A stretch of DNA of 53,588 nucleotides from SVEL01 sp045126215 (GTDB lineage: Bacteria > Bacillota > Clostridia > Lachnospirales > Lachnospiraceae): positions 1 to 53,588 of the forward strand of contig JBGVOD010000018.1 of assembly GCA_045126215.1 (NCBI GenBank), given 5' to 3'. The notes under the pieces were generated by a model that saw nothing but the letters and a program-made list of their open reading frames with translations, was not told where the DNA came from and made no database searches. Positions 43,485 to 52,859 of this stretch are shown piece after piece (positions within the stretch are counted from its first letter, which is position 1; the number at the start of each line of letters is the position of its first letter). A program made the translations under genes and the position numbers.

Positions 43485-45965
43485 ATGGCTATAATAAAGA
43501 AGTTTAATCCAGATAAAGTATATATTTCTTCAAGAATGATAAATAGAATGAGAACTATTCTGTTTTCGCCTTTATCAATTGTTGAAGCACCAACAGGATA
43601 TGGAAAAACTACAGTTGTCAGACAATTTTTAAAAGAAAATAATGTTAAATATATATGGTTTAATATTGATAATGATGACAAACATACATTTTTTAATGAT
43701 TTTTGTAATAGAATCGAAACATTTGACATTAATGCTGCAAGACAGATAAGATCAATAGGATATCCGAACAATGCTGAAACATCATCAATGTTTGCAAACA
43801 TTTTACTTAATCTTGAATTCAGAGAAAAAACAATACTTGTTTTTGATAATTATCAGTTAATTAGTGATGAGAATTTTAATAGAGTTATAAAAGATTTATC
43901 CTTTGAAAAGAATAAGAATCTTAGAGTTGTAATTCTTACACAGGCAGTAACATCAAGCATAACTTTTGAATTAGTATTAAAGAAGAAGTTAAATTATATA
44001 AGTAAATCTGATTTTGAACTTACAAAAGACGAAATTCTTGAATATTATAAGGAATGTGGAATAAAGCTTTTAGACGAAGAAGCAGACTTTTTATATACAT
44101 ATACTGAAGGATGGATAAGTGCCCTTTTCTTACAAATGCTTTCATACAACATGACACAAAAGTTTGAACCGACTGTAAGTGTTGATAATTTGATTTGTAA
44201 TGCTATCTGGAATAATATTTCAAGTAAGGAGCAGGATTTACTCATTACAATGAGTATTTTTAACAGTTTCTCGCTTAGACAGGCATATAAGATATCATTG
44301 TCTGACCTTGAAATGGATGAAATAGAGTATTTCCTAAAGAATAATTCTTTTATCAAGTATGATTCTAAGGCTAGAAAATATTATATACATTCAATTTTAA
44401 AGTATTTTCTCAATATGGAATTTGAAAAAATGGAGCTTGTATTTAGGAAAGAAGTATATCGAAAAGCTGGAGAATGGTATTGCTCAAATGAAGAGTATTT
44501 TAATGCAATCAAATTCTTTTATAAAGTTGGAAGTACAAAAGATATTTTAGCAATGAATTATACTTGCAGTAAATTGATTAATGAGATGGTACCTGTAAAT
44601 AAAGATATATTTTTATATGTTGTAAATAATGCTTCGGAATTTGAAAAATCAAAATATTGTAAGAATTATCTTATATTCATTTTTGCTCTGTTTATGTATA
44701 ATGAGTGGGATTTATTAAAAAATGAATTTGAAAAACATATGGATAGAATAAAGTCTTTAAAATTATCAGACAGAGAGCTTAATGAGCTTCTAGGTGAATT
44801 AAAGATTGTAGAAGCATATGTGAACTATAATAATATTGATGATATGTGTAATAGTTTTGAGGAAGCCTTTGGTTATTTAAAAGCACCATCTGTTTTGTTT
44901 TCTATGGAGAATGGAATTGCACTAGGAAATCCAAGTGTGCTTTCAGAATTTTTTACGAAGGCAGGAAATATTCAAAATGAAATAGAATCATTTGATAAAA
45001 TGATGCAATTGTTCTATAAATTGTTTAGTGGTAATTCCAAGGGATCAGAGGCTTTGTTTAGAGCCGAGGTTTTGATGCATAATGGTAACTTGACAGATGC
45101 AAATATGTTGTGCGATAAAGCTATATATATGTCAAAGACAAGAGAACAAAATAGTGTTGAAGCACAAGCATTAATGATTCAGTCAATAATTGATTATTAT
45201 AATGGTAACTACGAAAAGATAAATAAAAACATTGAAAGAATTAAGGAGATATCTGATTCTGGTTTAGAAAAAGATATAGATGTTATGTGTGCTTTAATTC
45301 AAGGCTTTATTGGAGTGATTACTGATACAGATAAATTTATTCCAATGTGGATTAAAGATGTAAATGAAATCGAGAAAAAATGTAATATATATAATCTTGG
45401 TTTTGCATATTTGATATATGGTAAGTATCTTATAACCCGTGAGATGTATCAGGAGTATGTCGCTATATCAGGACAGTTATTAAAACTTTCTGAAAGATTT
45501 AATAATGTCATTTATAAAATATATTTTTATCTGTTTTTATCAGAAGCAAAGAATTCAAAAGAATTTCATGAAAAGGAAAAGGCTAAAGAATATTTAGTTG
45601 ATGCGCTTGAACTGGCATATAAAGATAACATTGTTATACCGTTTATACATAACTATAATTATATTGGAATGCTTCTTAAAGAAATGGATGTAGATAAATA
45701 TAATCCTTTTATTGAAAATATAAATACACTTTATAAGAAGACAATGAAAAATATAAAAGTATCTCAGAAAGCATCAAAATTTGAACAGAATTTTGGATTA
45801 ACAAACAGAGAACTTGAAGTAGCAAGACTTGCTGCGCAAAGATTGTCAAATAAAGAAATTGCAGATATTCTGTATATTGCAGAAAGTACTGTAAAATCAA
45901 ATATGAAAGTAATCTTTAGTAAACTTGAAATTTCATCAAGAAGTGAACTGAAAAATTTCTTTTAA
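43485..45965 (+). CDS. Large LuxR-type regulator with MalT-like ATPase domain
   Basis: This 826-aa protein belongs to the LAL/MalT group. An N-terminal STAND ATPase has Walker A APTGYGKTT (about 35-43) and a Walker B LVFDNYQLI. A helical TPR-like region fills the middle. A C-terminal LuxR helix-turn-helix (about 772-826, LTNRELEVARLAAQRLSNKEIADIL) binds DNA. The inducer is unknown. In many clostridia spoIVA follows gpsA; here this regulator takes that place. The ATG at 43485 follows GGAAGAGAG, giving a 35-bp gap after gpsA. Confidence 0.92.
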   Translation: MAIIKKFNPDKVYISSRMINRMRTILFSPLSIVEAPTGYGKTTVVRQFLKENNVKYIWFNIDNDDKHTFFNDFCNRIETFDINAARQIRSIGYPNNAETSSMFANILLNLEFREKTILVFDNYQLISDENFNRVIKDLSFEKNKNLRVVILTQAVTSSITFELVLKKKLNYISKSDFELTKDEILEYYKECGIKLLDEEADFLYTYTEGWISALFLQMLSYNMTQKFEPTVSVDNLICNAIWNNISSKEQDLLITMSIFNSFSLRQAYKISLSDLEMDEIEYFLKNNSFIKYDSKARKYYIHSILKYFLNMEFEKMELVFRKEVYRKAGEWYCSNEEYFNAIKFFYKVGSTKDILAMNYTCSKLINEMVPVNKDIFLYVVNNASEFEKSKYCKNYLIFIFALFMYNEWDLLKNEFEKHMDRIKSLKLSDRELNELLGELKIVEAYVNYNNIDDMCNSFEEAFGYLKAPSVLFSMENGIALGNPSVLSEFFTKAGNIQNEIESFDKMMQLFYKLFSGNSKGSEALFRAEVLMHNGNLTDANMLCDKAIYMSKTREQNSVEAQALMIQSIIDYYNGNYEKINKNIERIKEISDSGLEKDIDVMCALIQGFIGVITDTDKFIPMWIKDVNEIEKKCNIYNLGFAYLIYGKYLITREMYQEYVAISGQLLKLSERFNNVIYKIYFYLFLSEAKNSKEFHEKEKAKEYLVDALELAYKDNIVIPFIHNYNYIGMLLKEMDVDKYNPFIENINTLYKKTMKNIKVSQKASKFEQNFGLTNRELEVARLAAQRLSNKEIADILYIAESTVKSNMKVIFSKLEISSRSELKNFF

Positions 45966-46036
45966 AAAGAATATTTCCTACTTTTAGGGGGAAGATATGG
46001 TTTAAAAGTTATAGTATATTGTTATTGTAAAAATTA

Positions 46037-46042
46037 TATAAT
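46037..46042 (+). promoter_or_regulatory. Possible -10 box before the DUF2442-like gene
   Basis: A perfect TATAAT lies 40 bp before the ATG in a very AT-rich stretch, without a recognisable -35 at the right distance. It could be a weak or activator-dependent promoter. Confidence 0.35.
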
Positions 46043-46082
46043 TTGTGATGCTTTTAAGGGTGTATATGCTTGGAGGAAATAA

Positions 46083-46340
46083 ATGTCGATGATTAGTAAT
46101 GCTATTGCATTTAGTGATTACAGGGTTTTGGTTGAACTTAATAATGGGAATGCTATAATACTTGATTTTGAAAAAAAGTTAAATACTTTCAGATTTCATA
46201 AACTTGATAATAAAAATATCTTTATGAAAGTCAAAACTGATGGATTTAGTCTTTTATGGGATAATGGTAAAATTAGGGTTAGTCTTGGCGAAATAATAGA
46301 GATGTTACAAGATACAAAGTCATTATTTAAAGTCGTATAA
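46083..46340 (+). CDS. DUF2442-like small protein
   Basis: The 85-aa sequence reads like a DUF2442 domain: a first strand DYRVLVELNNG, a central FHKLDNKNIFMKVKTDGFSLLWDNG and a final short helix. Some DUF2442 proteins are encoded beside toxin-antitoxin-type DUF4160 genes; no such neighbour is present here. The start follows a perfect TTGGAGG. The stop codon lies within a terminator stem. The family call is by eye. Confidence 0.75.
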   Translation: MSMISNAIAFSDYRVLVELNNGNAIILDFEKKLNTFRFHKLDNKNIFMKVKTDGFSLLWDNGKIRVSLGEIIEMLQDTKSLFKVV

Positions 46341-46364
46341 TCTATTTGGTTATACGACTCTTTA
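46331..46364 (+). terminator. Terminator overlapping the end of the DUF2442-like gene
   Basis: AGTCGTATAA (46331-46340, containing the stop codon) pairs perfectly with TTATACGACT (46350-46359) across a 9-nt loop. CTTTATT follows, a short T-rich run. Confidence 0.7.
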
Positions 46365-46385
46365 TTATGTAATTATGGTGATAAG

Positions 46386-47993
46386 ATGAAAGATATTAAT
46401 CAGAATAGTGAAGAAAAAAAGAAAAAAGAAAAGCAATTAAAAGAGCATTATACAATTCGTGAAAGAAGTAAAAACAGTGTATTCCGTATTGTATTTGGTA
46501 GAACATTTTTTTTGATGTTTGCTGTCATTGTACAGTTATTATTTTATATAGTATTTATATTTAAATTAAGCAAACATAATGTATACTTTTTTTCTGTTTG
46601 TTCTATTTTCTCTATATTGTTGACAATAAGAGTTACGAGTAAGGATATAAACGCATCATATAAACTTGCATGGACTACTTTGCTGTTAGCAATTCCTGTA
46701 TTTGGAGCACTTTTTTACGTGCTATTAAAAATTCATCCTTCAACAGGGTTAATAAGAAAAAGACATATAGAAATATGCAAAAAAACAAAATGTTATATTC
46801 CTCAAAATATGAGTGTTCTTGAAGAACTTAAAGAAAAGAAGGATGATTTTTATGGTCTTGCAAGATATGTAGACACATATGGAGGATATCCGACATATAA
46901 AAATACAAGCGTGAAATATTTCAGACTTGGTGATTATAAATATGAAGCATTATTAGAAGAACTTGAAAAAGCTAAGTCCTTTATTTTTATGGAATATTAT
47001 ATTGTAGATGAAGGTGTTATGTGGAATTCTGTGCTTGAAATTCTTAAAAGAAAAGCAAAAGAAGGAGTAGAGGTCAGATTTATGTACGATGGTATGTGTA
47101 CATTGAAACTTTTGCCTCATGATTATCCAAAAACACTTGAATCATATGGTATTAAATGTAAGGTATTTTCTAATATTCGTCCTGCAATTTCATCATATCA
47201 GAATAATAGAGATCATAGAAAAATATGTGTTATTGATGGACAGGTTGCTTTTACCGGAGGTGTGAATCTTTCTGATGAATATATCAATATTGGTTCAAAG
47301 TTTGGACACTGGAAGGATACTGCTGTAATGATAAAAGGAGAGGCAGTAAGGAACTTTACAGTAATGTTTCTGCAGAACTGGAATATAACAGAAAGAGGTA
47401 AAGAGAACTATAAGAAATATATTAATTCCATTTCTGTATCAGGAAAGGGATTTATTATGCCATATGGAGACAGTCCTTTTGATAAAGAAAATGTTGGTGA
47501 AATGGTTTATATGGATGTTTTGAATAATGCAAGAGATTATGTCCATATAATGACACCATATTTAGTTCTTGATAATGAAATGATAACATGTATGGAATAT
47601 GCAGCAAAAAGAGGTGTTGATGTAAAAATTATTTTACCACATGTTACAGATAATCCTTCAGCATATCTTATTGCAAGAAATTTATATCCTCAATTAATAG
47701 AAAGAGGTATAAAAATATATGAATATGAACCTGGATTTGTACATGCAAAGACAGTAGTGTCAGATGATAAAAAAGCTGTAGTAGGAACAATAAATTTTGA
47801 CTTTAGAAGTTTGTATTTAAATATGGAATGTGCTGTATATATGCAGGATGATGATGAAATACTTGAAATAGAAGATGATTTTGAAGATACATTATCAAAA
47901 TGTATTGAGATAACAATGTTTGATTGTGAAAGATATAGTATTGTTAAACGTATGCTTGGTAAGGTTGCAAGTCTTGTATCTCCATTGATGTAA
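46386..47993 (+). CDS. cls: Cardiolipin synthase (phospholipase D superfamily)
   Basis: It condenses phosphatidylglycerol into cardiolipin at the membrane. The N-terminus has a charged Lys/Glu stretch and two to three membrane helices (about 32-110). Both HKD motifs are intact: HRKICVID followed by FTGGVNLSDEYI, and HAKTVVSD followed by VGTINFDFRSL. The length of 535 aa is slightly above typical because of the N-terminal extension. It is a likely single-gene unit between the upstream terminator and the lysA promoter. Confidence 0.94.
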   Translation: MKDINQNSEEKKKKEKQLKEHYTIRERSKNSVFRIVFGRTFFLMFAVIVQLLFYIVFIFKLSKHNVYFFSVCSIFSILLTIRVTSKDINASYKLAWTTLLLAIPVFGALFYVLLKIHPSTGLIRKRHIEICKKTKCYIPQNMSVLEELKEKKDDFYGLARYVDTYGGYPTYKNTSVKYFRLGDYKYEALLEELEKAKSFIFMEYYIVDEGVMWNSVLEILKRKAKEGVEVRFMYDGMCTLKLLPHDYPKTLESYGIKCKVFSNIRPAISSYQNNRDHRKICVIDGQVAFTGGVNLSDEYINIGSKFGHWKDTAVMIKGEAVRNFTVMFLQNWNITERGKENYKKYINSISVSGKGFIMPYGDSPFDKENVGEMVYMDVLNNARDYVHIMTPYLVLDNEMITCMEYAAKRGVDVKIILPHVTDNPSAYLIARNLYPQLIERGIKIYEYEPGFVHAKTVVSDDKKAVVGTINFDFRSLYLNMECAVYMQDDDEILEIEDDFEDTLSKCIEITMFDCERYSIVKRMLGKVASLVSPLM

Positions 47994-48008
47994 AAATAAA
48001 TGTTGTTA

Positions 48009-48037
48009 TTTACAATTTTTTATTTTATGTGTATACT
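48009..48037 (+). promoter_or_regulatory. Promoter of lysA
   Basis: TTTACA at 48009-48014, a 17-bp spacer and TATACT at 48032-48037. The transcript would start only about 30 nt before the lysA ATG, leaving no room for a lysine riboswitch. Confidence 0.7.
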
Positions 48038-48073
48038 TTTAACGATAAAATACTTAGGAAGGAGCGAGTGAAT

Positions 48074-49339
48074 ATGGAAAAGAAACCATTCGTTACACTT
48101 GACCAAATTAAAGAAATTACAAAAACATACCCTACACCTTTTCATATCTATGATGAAAAGGGGATTAGAGAAAATGTCCAGAAATTAAAGCAGGCTTTCT
48201 CATGGAATAAAGGGTTTAAAGAATATTTTGCTATTAAGGCTACTCCAAATCCATTTTTAATATCAATTCTTAAGGAATATGGTTGTGGAGTTGATTGTTC
48301 ATCAATGGCAGAATTATATATGGCTGAAAAGATGGGATTTTCTTCAAAGGATACAACAGATGGAATAATGTTTTCATCAAACGCAACACCAGCAGAAGAA
48401 TTTGTATATGCAAAGGAACTTGGTGCTATTATTAATCTTGATGATTTTACACATATTGAATTTCTTGAAAAAACAGCAGGAATACCAGAAAGAATCTGTT
48501 TAAGATATAATCCTGGTGGAACATTTTCTATTAGTACAACAATTATGGACAACCCTGGTGATGCAAAATATGGTCTTACAAAGGCTCAATTATTTGAAGC
48601 ATATAAGATATTAAAAGAAAAAGGCGTTAAGACTTTTGGTATTCATGCATTTCTTGCTAGCAATACAGTTACAAATGAATATTATCCAACACTTGCAAGA
48701 GAATTATTTGAGCTTGCAGTTGAAATTAAAAATGAACTTGGTATAAGTCTTTCATTTATTAATCTTTCTGGTGGTATTGGTATTCCATACAGACCTGATC
48801 AAGAGCCAAATGATATTCTTGTGATTGGTGAAGGTGTTAAAAAGGTATATGATGAAGTGTTAGTTCCAAATGGTCTTGGAGATGTGGCTTTATTTACAGA
48901 GCTTGGTAGATTTATGATGGGACCATATGGTGGACTTGTAACAAAAGCTGTACATGAAAAACATATCTACAAAGAATATATTGGATGTGATGCATGTGCA
49001 TGTAATCTTATGAGACCTGCAATGTACGGTGCATATCATCATATCACTGTCCTTGGAAAGGAAAATGAACCATGCGATCATATGTACGATGTAACAGGTT
49101 CATTATGCGAAAACAATGATAAATTTGCTATAGACAGAATGCTTCCAAAGATTGATATAGGAGACTACCTCTTCATCCATGATGCAGGTGCTCACGGATT
49201 TGCAATGGGATATAACTATAATGGAAAGCTAAAATCTGCAGAGTTATTATTAAAAGAAGATGGTTCAGTACAACTTATCAGACGTGCTGAAACTATAAAG
49301 GATTACCTTGCAACATTTGATTTTACAGATATTTTTTAA
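48074..49339 (+). CDS. lysA: Diaminopimelate decarboxylase
   Basis: LysA makes lysine from meso-diaminopimelate. The PLP lysine is K55 in AIKATPNP. Further motifs are GVDCSSMAELYMA, GIHAFLASN, LSGGIGIPYRPDQEP, the active-site cysteine region CDACACNLMRPAMYGAYHH, and GSLCENNDKF. The 421-aa protein starts at 48074 behind AAGGAGCG, with its own promoter and terminator. Related decarboxylases of the same fold act on other diamino acids, but the active-site wording favours LysA. Confidence 0.9.
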   Translation: MEKKPFVTLDQIKEITKTYPTPFHIYDEKGIRENVQKLKQAFSWNKGFKEYFAIKATPNPFLISILKEYGCGVDCSSMAELYMAEKMGFSSKDTTDGIMFSSNATPAEEFVYAKELGAIINLDDFTHIEFLEKTAGIPERICLRYNPGGTFSISTTIMDNPGDAKYGLTKAQLFEAYKILKEKGVKTFGIHAFLASNTVTNEYYPTLARELFELAVEIKNELGISLSFINLSGGIGIPYRPDQEPNDILVIGEGVKKVYDEVLVPNGLGDVALFTELGRFMMGPYGGLVTKAVHEKHIYKEYIGCDACACNLMRPAMYGAYHHITVLGKENEPCDHMYDVTGSLCENNDKFAIDRMLPKIDIGDYLFIHDAGAHGFAMGYNYNGKLKSAELLLKEDGSVQLIRRAETIKDYLATFDFTDIF

Positions 49340-49374
49340 AAATTATATCAATTTTTAAGGTACGAATAAATGAG

Positions 49375-49409
49375 AAAAATCTATCGATTATATGTCGATA
49401 GATTTTTTT
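49375..49409 (+). terminator. Rho-independent terminator after lysA
   Basis: AAAAATCTATCGA (49375-49387) pairs perfectly with TCGATAGATTTTT (49395-49407) around a 7-nt loop, continuing into more T's. Confidence 0.92.
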
Positions 49410-49418
49410 AAAAGTATG

Positions 49419-49427
49419 TGATATAAT
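49419..49427 (+). promoter_or_regulatory. Extended -10 promoter before the unknown gene at 49483
   Basis: TGATATAAT is a perfect extended -10. No good -35 is visible, since that region is the preceding terminator. The predicted transcript starts near 49434 and would cover the next four genes. Confidence 0.6.
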
Positions 49428-49482
49428 TGCAAAGTGTGTATCCTTTAGGAGTATATAGATATGGTAGGAAAGGTACAAAGAT

Positions 49483-50859
49483 ATGATAACAGCTGCAAAT
49501 GAAATAACAAAAGGAAAAAATCTTGATACTAATCTCAAAAAATATAGTTATGGTATGATGGATTTATATAATAATTATTCTCTAATAAGATTTTCAATGA
49601 ATTATTATTCTCTTGCAGAAATATATTTAGAGGATAATGAAAATAGTGAAACATTATTTGAAGAAGAAGTTTTAAAACTTGTAGAAGAAGTATTTGAAAA
49701 TGAAAATGTTTCTTCAGAGATAATTGAAAAAGTAAATACATTAAGAAATAACATCATAAACAAGATGAAAGGTATAATTTCACTTGCGGACATTTTTAGT
49801 ATTTATGAATATGTTTTAAATAGAATCGAATATCGTTTTAAAGATGGCTCTGATATTGTAGTAGAGAGTGATGATATGTTTGCATCAAGAATTATTTCAT
49901 ATATTCTGTCAGAAAAGGATCAGATGCTTATTAACACGAGAATATCTGAGGTTGTTAGAGAACTTCCTGTAAGAATGACAAAAAATAAATTCTTTGAATT
50001 GTTTTCAAATGGATTAAAGGTCTATAAAGGTAGCGAAAAACAATCTGTAAATGACTTTTTGTATATGATTCGAACAAGTGCAATGCTTGATATAGATGAA
50101 AATGCAAAACTTTTTTCTGAAGATATAAATGAAATATACAAAGAATTCAGAGAGACGGATTATTCAGCTATTGATGGAGAAACATATAATAATCTGCATA
50201 ATAAGCTTACTTATACCACAGATATTATTCAGAAAAATGTCAGCCTTTATCAGATGCTTATAGATGCAATAAATGATTTATATGCATATTGCCTGTCTAA
50301 AGAATATTTATCTGATAATAATGTAACCAGACAAATATCCTGCAAGATTATAAGTATGATTAATAATAAGCTTAAAGATAAAGAAAATGACAATGAAGAG
50401 ATAGAAGAGTTATTTATTAATCTTGAAGGTAAACAGGAAGAATACTATAGAAAAATCATGAACTTATCAAATATTCTTGATGTTATAAATGATATGTATA
50501 TTGATGAGGTCAATAAATACGGACTTCTTGAAACATATATGTCACTTGAAAAAGTTGAAAAGCTTGAGTCAGGTAGCTCCTTTGTAGAATTTGATATAGA
50601 AAATGATACAGAAATAGCAGATGATAGCTTTATTGATAGTAAAATTGAGGAAACAAAGAATGATTTAAGCTTATTCTTTAAAGAGAATTCTAAGATTGTC
50701 AATAGAGCTGTTATGGCAAATATTTTATCGTCATTACCTATTTTCTTTGGAAACGTTGATGAGATAAAGAATTATATCACATCAAGTATTAGTCAATGTA
50801 CAGATAACGCTGAGAAGCTGGCAATCTATGAGTTGTTTGAAAAAATAATGGAGGAATAG
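49483..50859 (+). CDS. Unrecognised helical protein, 458 aa
   Basis: I do not recognise the family. There is no signal peptide or membrane helix. The protein is almost wholly alpha-helical by pattern, acidic, and rich in Asn, Glu and Ile. It has a likely coiled-coil or helical-bundle middle (about 245-350) and a very acidic segment near 375-410. The start follows GGAAAGGT. It is followed after one base by another unrecognised gene, then DUF2953 and gerW, so the four probably form one operon. A role in the spore or envelope is suggested only by that context. Confidence 0.75.
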   Translation: MITAANEITKGKNLDTNLKKYSYGMMDLYNNYSLIRFSMNYYSLAEIYLEDNENSETLFEEEVLKLVEEVFENENVSSEIIEKVNTLRNNIINKMKGIISLADIFSIYEYVLNRIEYRFKDGSDIVVESDDMFASRIISYILSEKDQMLINTRISEVVRELPVRMTKNKFFELFSNGLKVYKGSEKQSVNDFLYMIRTSAMLDIDENAKLFSEDINEIYKEFRETDYSAIDGETYNNLHNKLTYTTDIIQKNVSLYQMLIDAINDLYAYCLSKEYLSDNNVTRQISCKIISMINNKLKDKENDNEEIEELFINLEGKQEEYYRKIMNLSNILDVINDMYIDEVNKYGLLETYMSLEKVEKLESGSSFVEFDIENDTEIADDSFIDSKIEETKNDLSLFFKENSKIVNRAVMANILSSLPIFFGNVDEIKNYITSSISQCTDNAEKLAIYELFEKIMEE

Positions 50860-50860
50860 T

Positions 50861-51169
50861 ATGAATATCTACAAAGATATTTATTTAAGCGATTCTCTTA
50901 TAAAAAATAAAAGAAAGATAATTTCAAATATTAAAAAGAATAAAATAATGCTTGGAAAATATATCATTACATTGCCTGTTGGTAATTATGGAATATTAGA
51001 GATTTATCCATACATTGTATTAATGCAGAAGATATATCAGGAATCTGATGTATTTGTTATTGGTGTTGCTGATTCAATGGAGGATGCTGTTGATATAACA
51101 CGAAATATTGTTACAGAATGCTATAATATGACAGCTGCATTTGATATTAAAGAGTATTTGGAGAGGTAA
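50861..51169 (+). CDS. Unrecognised protein, 102 aa
   Basis: I do not recognise the family. The N-terminal third is strongly basic (LIKNKRKIISNIKKNKI). A mixed alpha/beta core follows (YIITLPVGNYGILEIYPYIVL, DVFVIGVADSMEDAVDI). No membrane segment is clear. It starts one base after the 458-aa gene ends, behind TGGAGG, and ends 5 bp before the DUF2953 gene. Tight packing suggests these three products act together. Confidence 0.75.
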   Translation: MNIYKDIYLSDSLIKNKRKIISNIKKNKIMLGKYIITLPVGNYGILEIYPYIVLMQKIYQESDVFVIGVADSMEDAVDITRNIVTECYNMTAAFDIKEYLER

Positions 51170-51174
51170 TTGCA

Positions 51175-52185
51175 TTGCTTTATGTAATATTGACAATACT
51201 AAAGATTATAGGAATAATACTTCTTGTAATTTTGGGTATTATATTATTTCTTATTTTATCAATACTCTTTGTACCTGTTAGATATAAGGGGACAATTGAA
51301 TTTGATAAAAAGGACATAAAACTTAATATAAAAGTTTCATATTTTATGAATCTGGTGCGATTTACATTGTCTTTTCTTGAAAATAATGTAAAATACAAAT
51401 TTAAAATCTTGTTTTTTACACTTTTTCCAAAGAAAGAGAAAAAAAACAAAGTTGATTTATTTGAGGATGAAATTGAAATTGATAAAACAACTAAATCAGA
51501 TAATACAAGTGTGATTGAAAACGATAATGATAGTGTAGACATAAATCACAGTATATCTGAAAATCATAATGATAATATATCTGAAAACAATAATAATAGT
51601 ACATCCGCAAATGTTAATGCTAGTATATCAAATGACGTAAAGACAAATGAAAAAGTTAATGAAAAAACAATTGAAGAAAATGTCTTAAATAATAAAAAAA
51701 CAGGTATTTTTCAGAAAATTAAGAGCTTTTTTATAAAAGTCAGAATGCTTTTTGAAAAAATTGTGCTTTTTGTTAAGAATTTTGATAGCAAAATTATAGA
51801 AATATGTGATAAACTAAAACAGGTATCTGATAAGAAAGATAACATTGTTAATTATTTGAAAGAAAAAGAATCAAAGGATGCTTTGAATGTTCTTAAGACA
51901 ATGTGTTTTAAATTATTAAGACATATATCACCAAGAAAAATCAAAGGAAATATTGAATTTGGTTTTAGTGATCCTGCAACAACAGGACAAGTTTATGGTT
52001 TTATATGTTTGTTCTATGGTGTGTATGGAGAAAAACTCCTTATTACTCCAGATTTTGAAAATGAAATTATGAAGGGTAAGCTCTATGTACGAGGACGCAT
52101 TAGAATTTTTACTCTTTTGATAATTGGTATAAAGTTATATAGACAGAAACGTTTGAGAGAAATGCTCTCATATATTAAGAGATAG
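51175..52185 (+). CDS. DUF2953 (YtfI-like) membrane-anchored protein
   Basis: The start is TTG, 8 nt after GAGAGG. An N-terminal hydrophobic helix (about 5-33) is followed by the DUF2953 strand pattern (VPVRYKGTIEFDKKDIKLNIKVS, by its YKG-IEF core). An Asn/Ser-rich low-complexity linker occupies about 105-165. The C-terminal conserved part has PRKIKGNIEFGFSDPATTGQ. In Bacillus the homologue ytfI lies directly before ytfJ/gerW, as here. Its function is unknown. It is 336 aa. Confidence 0.88.
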   Translation: MLYVILTILKIIGIILLVILGIILFLILSILFVPVRYKGTIEFDKKDIKLNIKVSYFMNLVRFTLSFLENNVKYKFKILFFTLFPKKEKKNKVDLFEDEIEIDKTTKSDNTSVIENDNDSVDINHSISENHNDNISENNNNSTSANVNASISNDVKTNEKVNEKTIEENVLNNKKTGIFQKIKSFFIKVRMLFEKIVLFVKNFDSKIIEICDKLKQVSDKKDNIVNYLKEKESKDALNVLKTMCFKLLRHISPRKIKGNIEFGFSDPATTGQVYGFICLFYGVYGEKLLITPDFENEIMKGKLYVRGRIRIFTLLIIGIKLYRQKRLREMLSYIKR

Positions 52186-52194
52186 GAGGATATT

Positions 52195-52596
52195 ATGTCA
52201 GAAAAAAATAATTTTGATTCAGCAGTAACATCATTGTTTGGAGGTATGTCAAACTTTGTTTCTACAAAAACAGTTGTAGGTGATGCAATTCATATTGGTG
52301 AAACAATTATATTACCATTGGTAGATGTTTCTTTTGGTATGGGTGTAGGTTCAAAACTTGATGGTTCAAAAGATTCAAGCCAAGGTGGAATGGGTGGAAA
52401 GATGTCGCCTAGTGCAGTTTTGGTAATTAGTAATGGCTCAAGTAAGATTATTAATGTAAAGAACCAAGATAGCCTGTCAAAGATTCTTGATATTATTCCT
52501 GATGTAATAAATAAAATTATGAAAAAAGATGAAAAAAATGAGCTTAGTGATGAAGAAGTCCTTGAAGCGGCAAAAGATTCATTTGAAAATAATTAA
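52195..52596 (+). CDS. gerW: Spore protein GerW (YtfJ family)
   Basis: The 133-aa protein has the YtfJ core TVVGDAIHIGETIILPLVDVSFGMG and a Gly-rich GGMGGKMSPSAVLVI. The Bacillus homologue is a forespore protein needed for germination responses. It starts behind TAGGAGG, 9 bp after DUF2953, the standard arrangement. It supports a spore-forming lineage, although related proteins also occur in non-sporulating clostridia. Confidence 0.92.
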   Translation: MSEKNNFDSAVTSLFGGMSNFVSTKTVVGDAIHIGETIILPLVDVSFGMGVGSKLDGSKDSSQGGMGGKMSPSAVLVISNGSSKIINVKNQDSLSKILDIIPDVINKIMKKDEKNELSDEEVLEAAKDSFENN

Positions 52597-52707
52597 TTTT
52601 ACAATATATTAAGTCGATTAAGAGAAAAAGAATGATATAAGCAAGGTGTAAATGACCTTTTGATACATGAATCATATAATATATATAATAGCATTATGGA
52701 GAATTAT

Positions 52708-52851
52708 ATGAAAAAAATGTGTGGCTTTATTTTATTCTGGCTTGCGATAGGTATAGTTATTGGTCTATATTTAGAAGCAAGCTTTCTTTCTGTTTTAACA
52801 ATAATAACAATGATTGTATTAGGTTTTTTTCTATTTCAATCATGTAACTAG
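52708..52851 (+). CDS. Tiny hydrophobic membrane protein, 47 aa
   Basis: The start at 52708 follows TGGAG with 6-nt spacing; longer in-frame starts exist but lack such a site. The product is almost all hydrophobic: two membrane helices (about 5-20 and 22-42), ending QSCN. I recognise no family. Its stop codon overlaps the ribosome-binding site of metF, so it may serve translation coupling. Confidence 0.65.
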   Translation: MKKMCGFILFWLAIGIVIGLYLEASFLSVLTIITMIVLGFFLFQSCN

Positions 52852-52859
52852 GAGGATAT

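Noticed and set aside
47994..48073. Lysine riboswitch before lysA
   Set aside because: The gap is only 80 bp and the predicted transcript starts about 30 nt before the ATG, too short for the aptamer.
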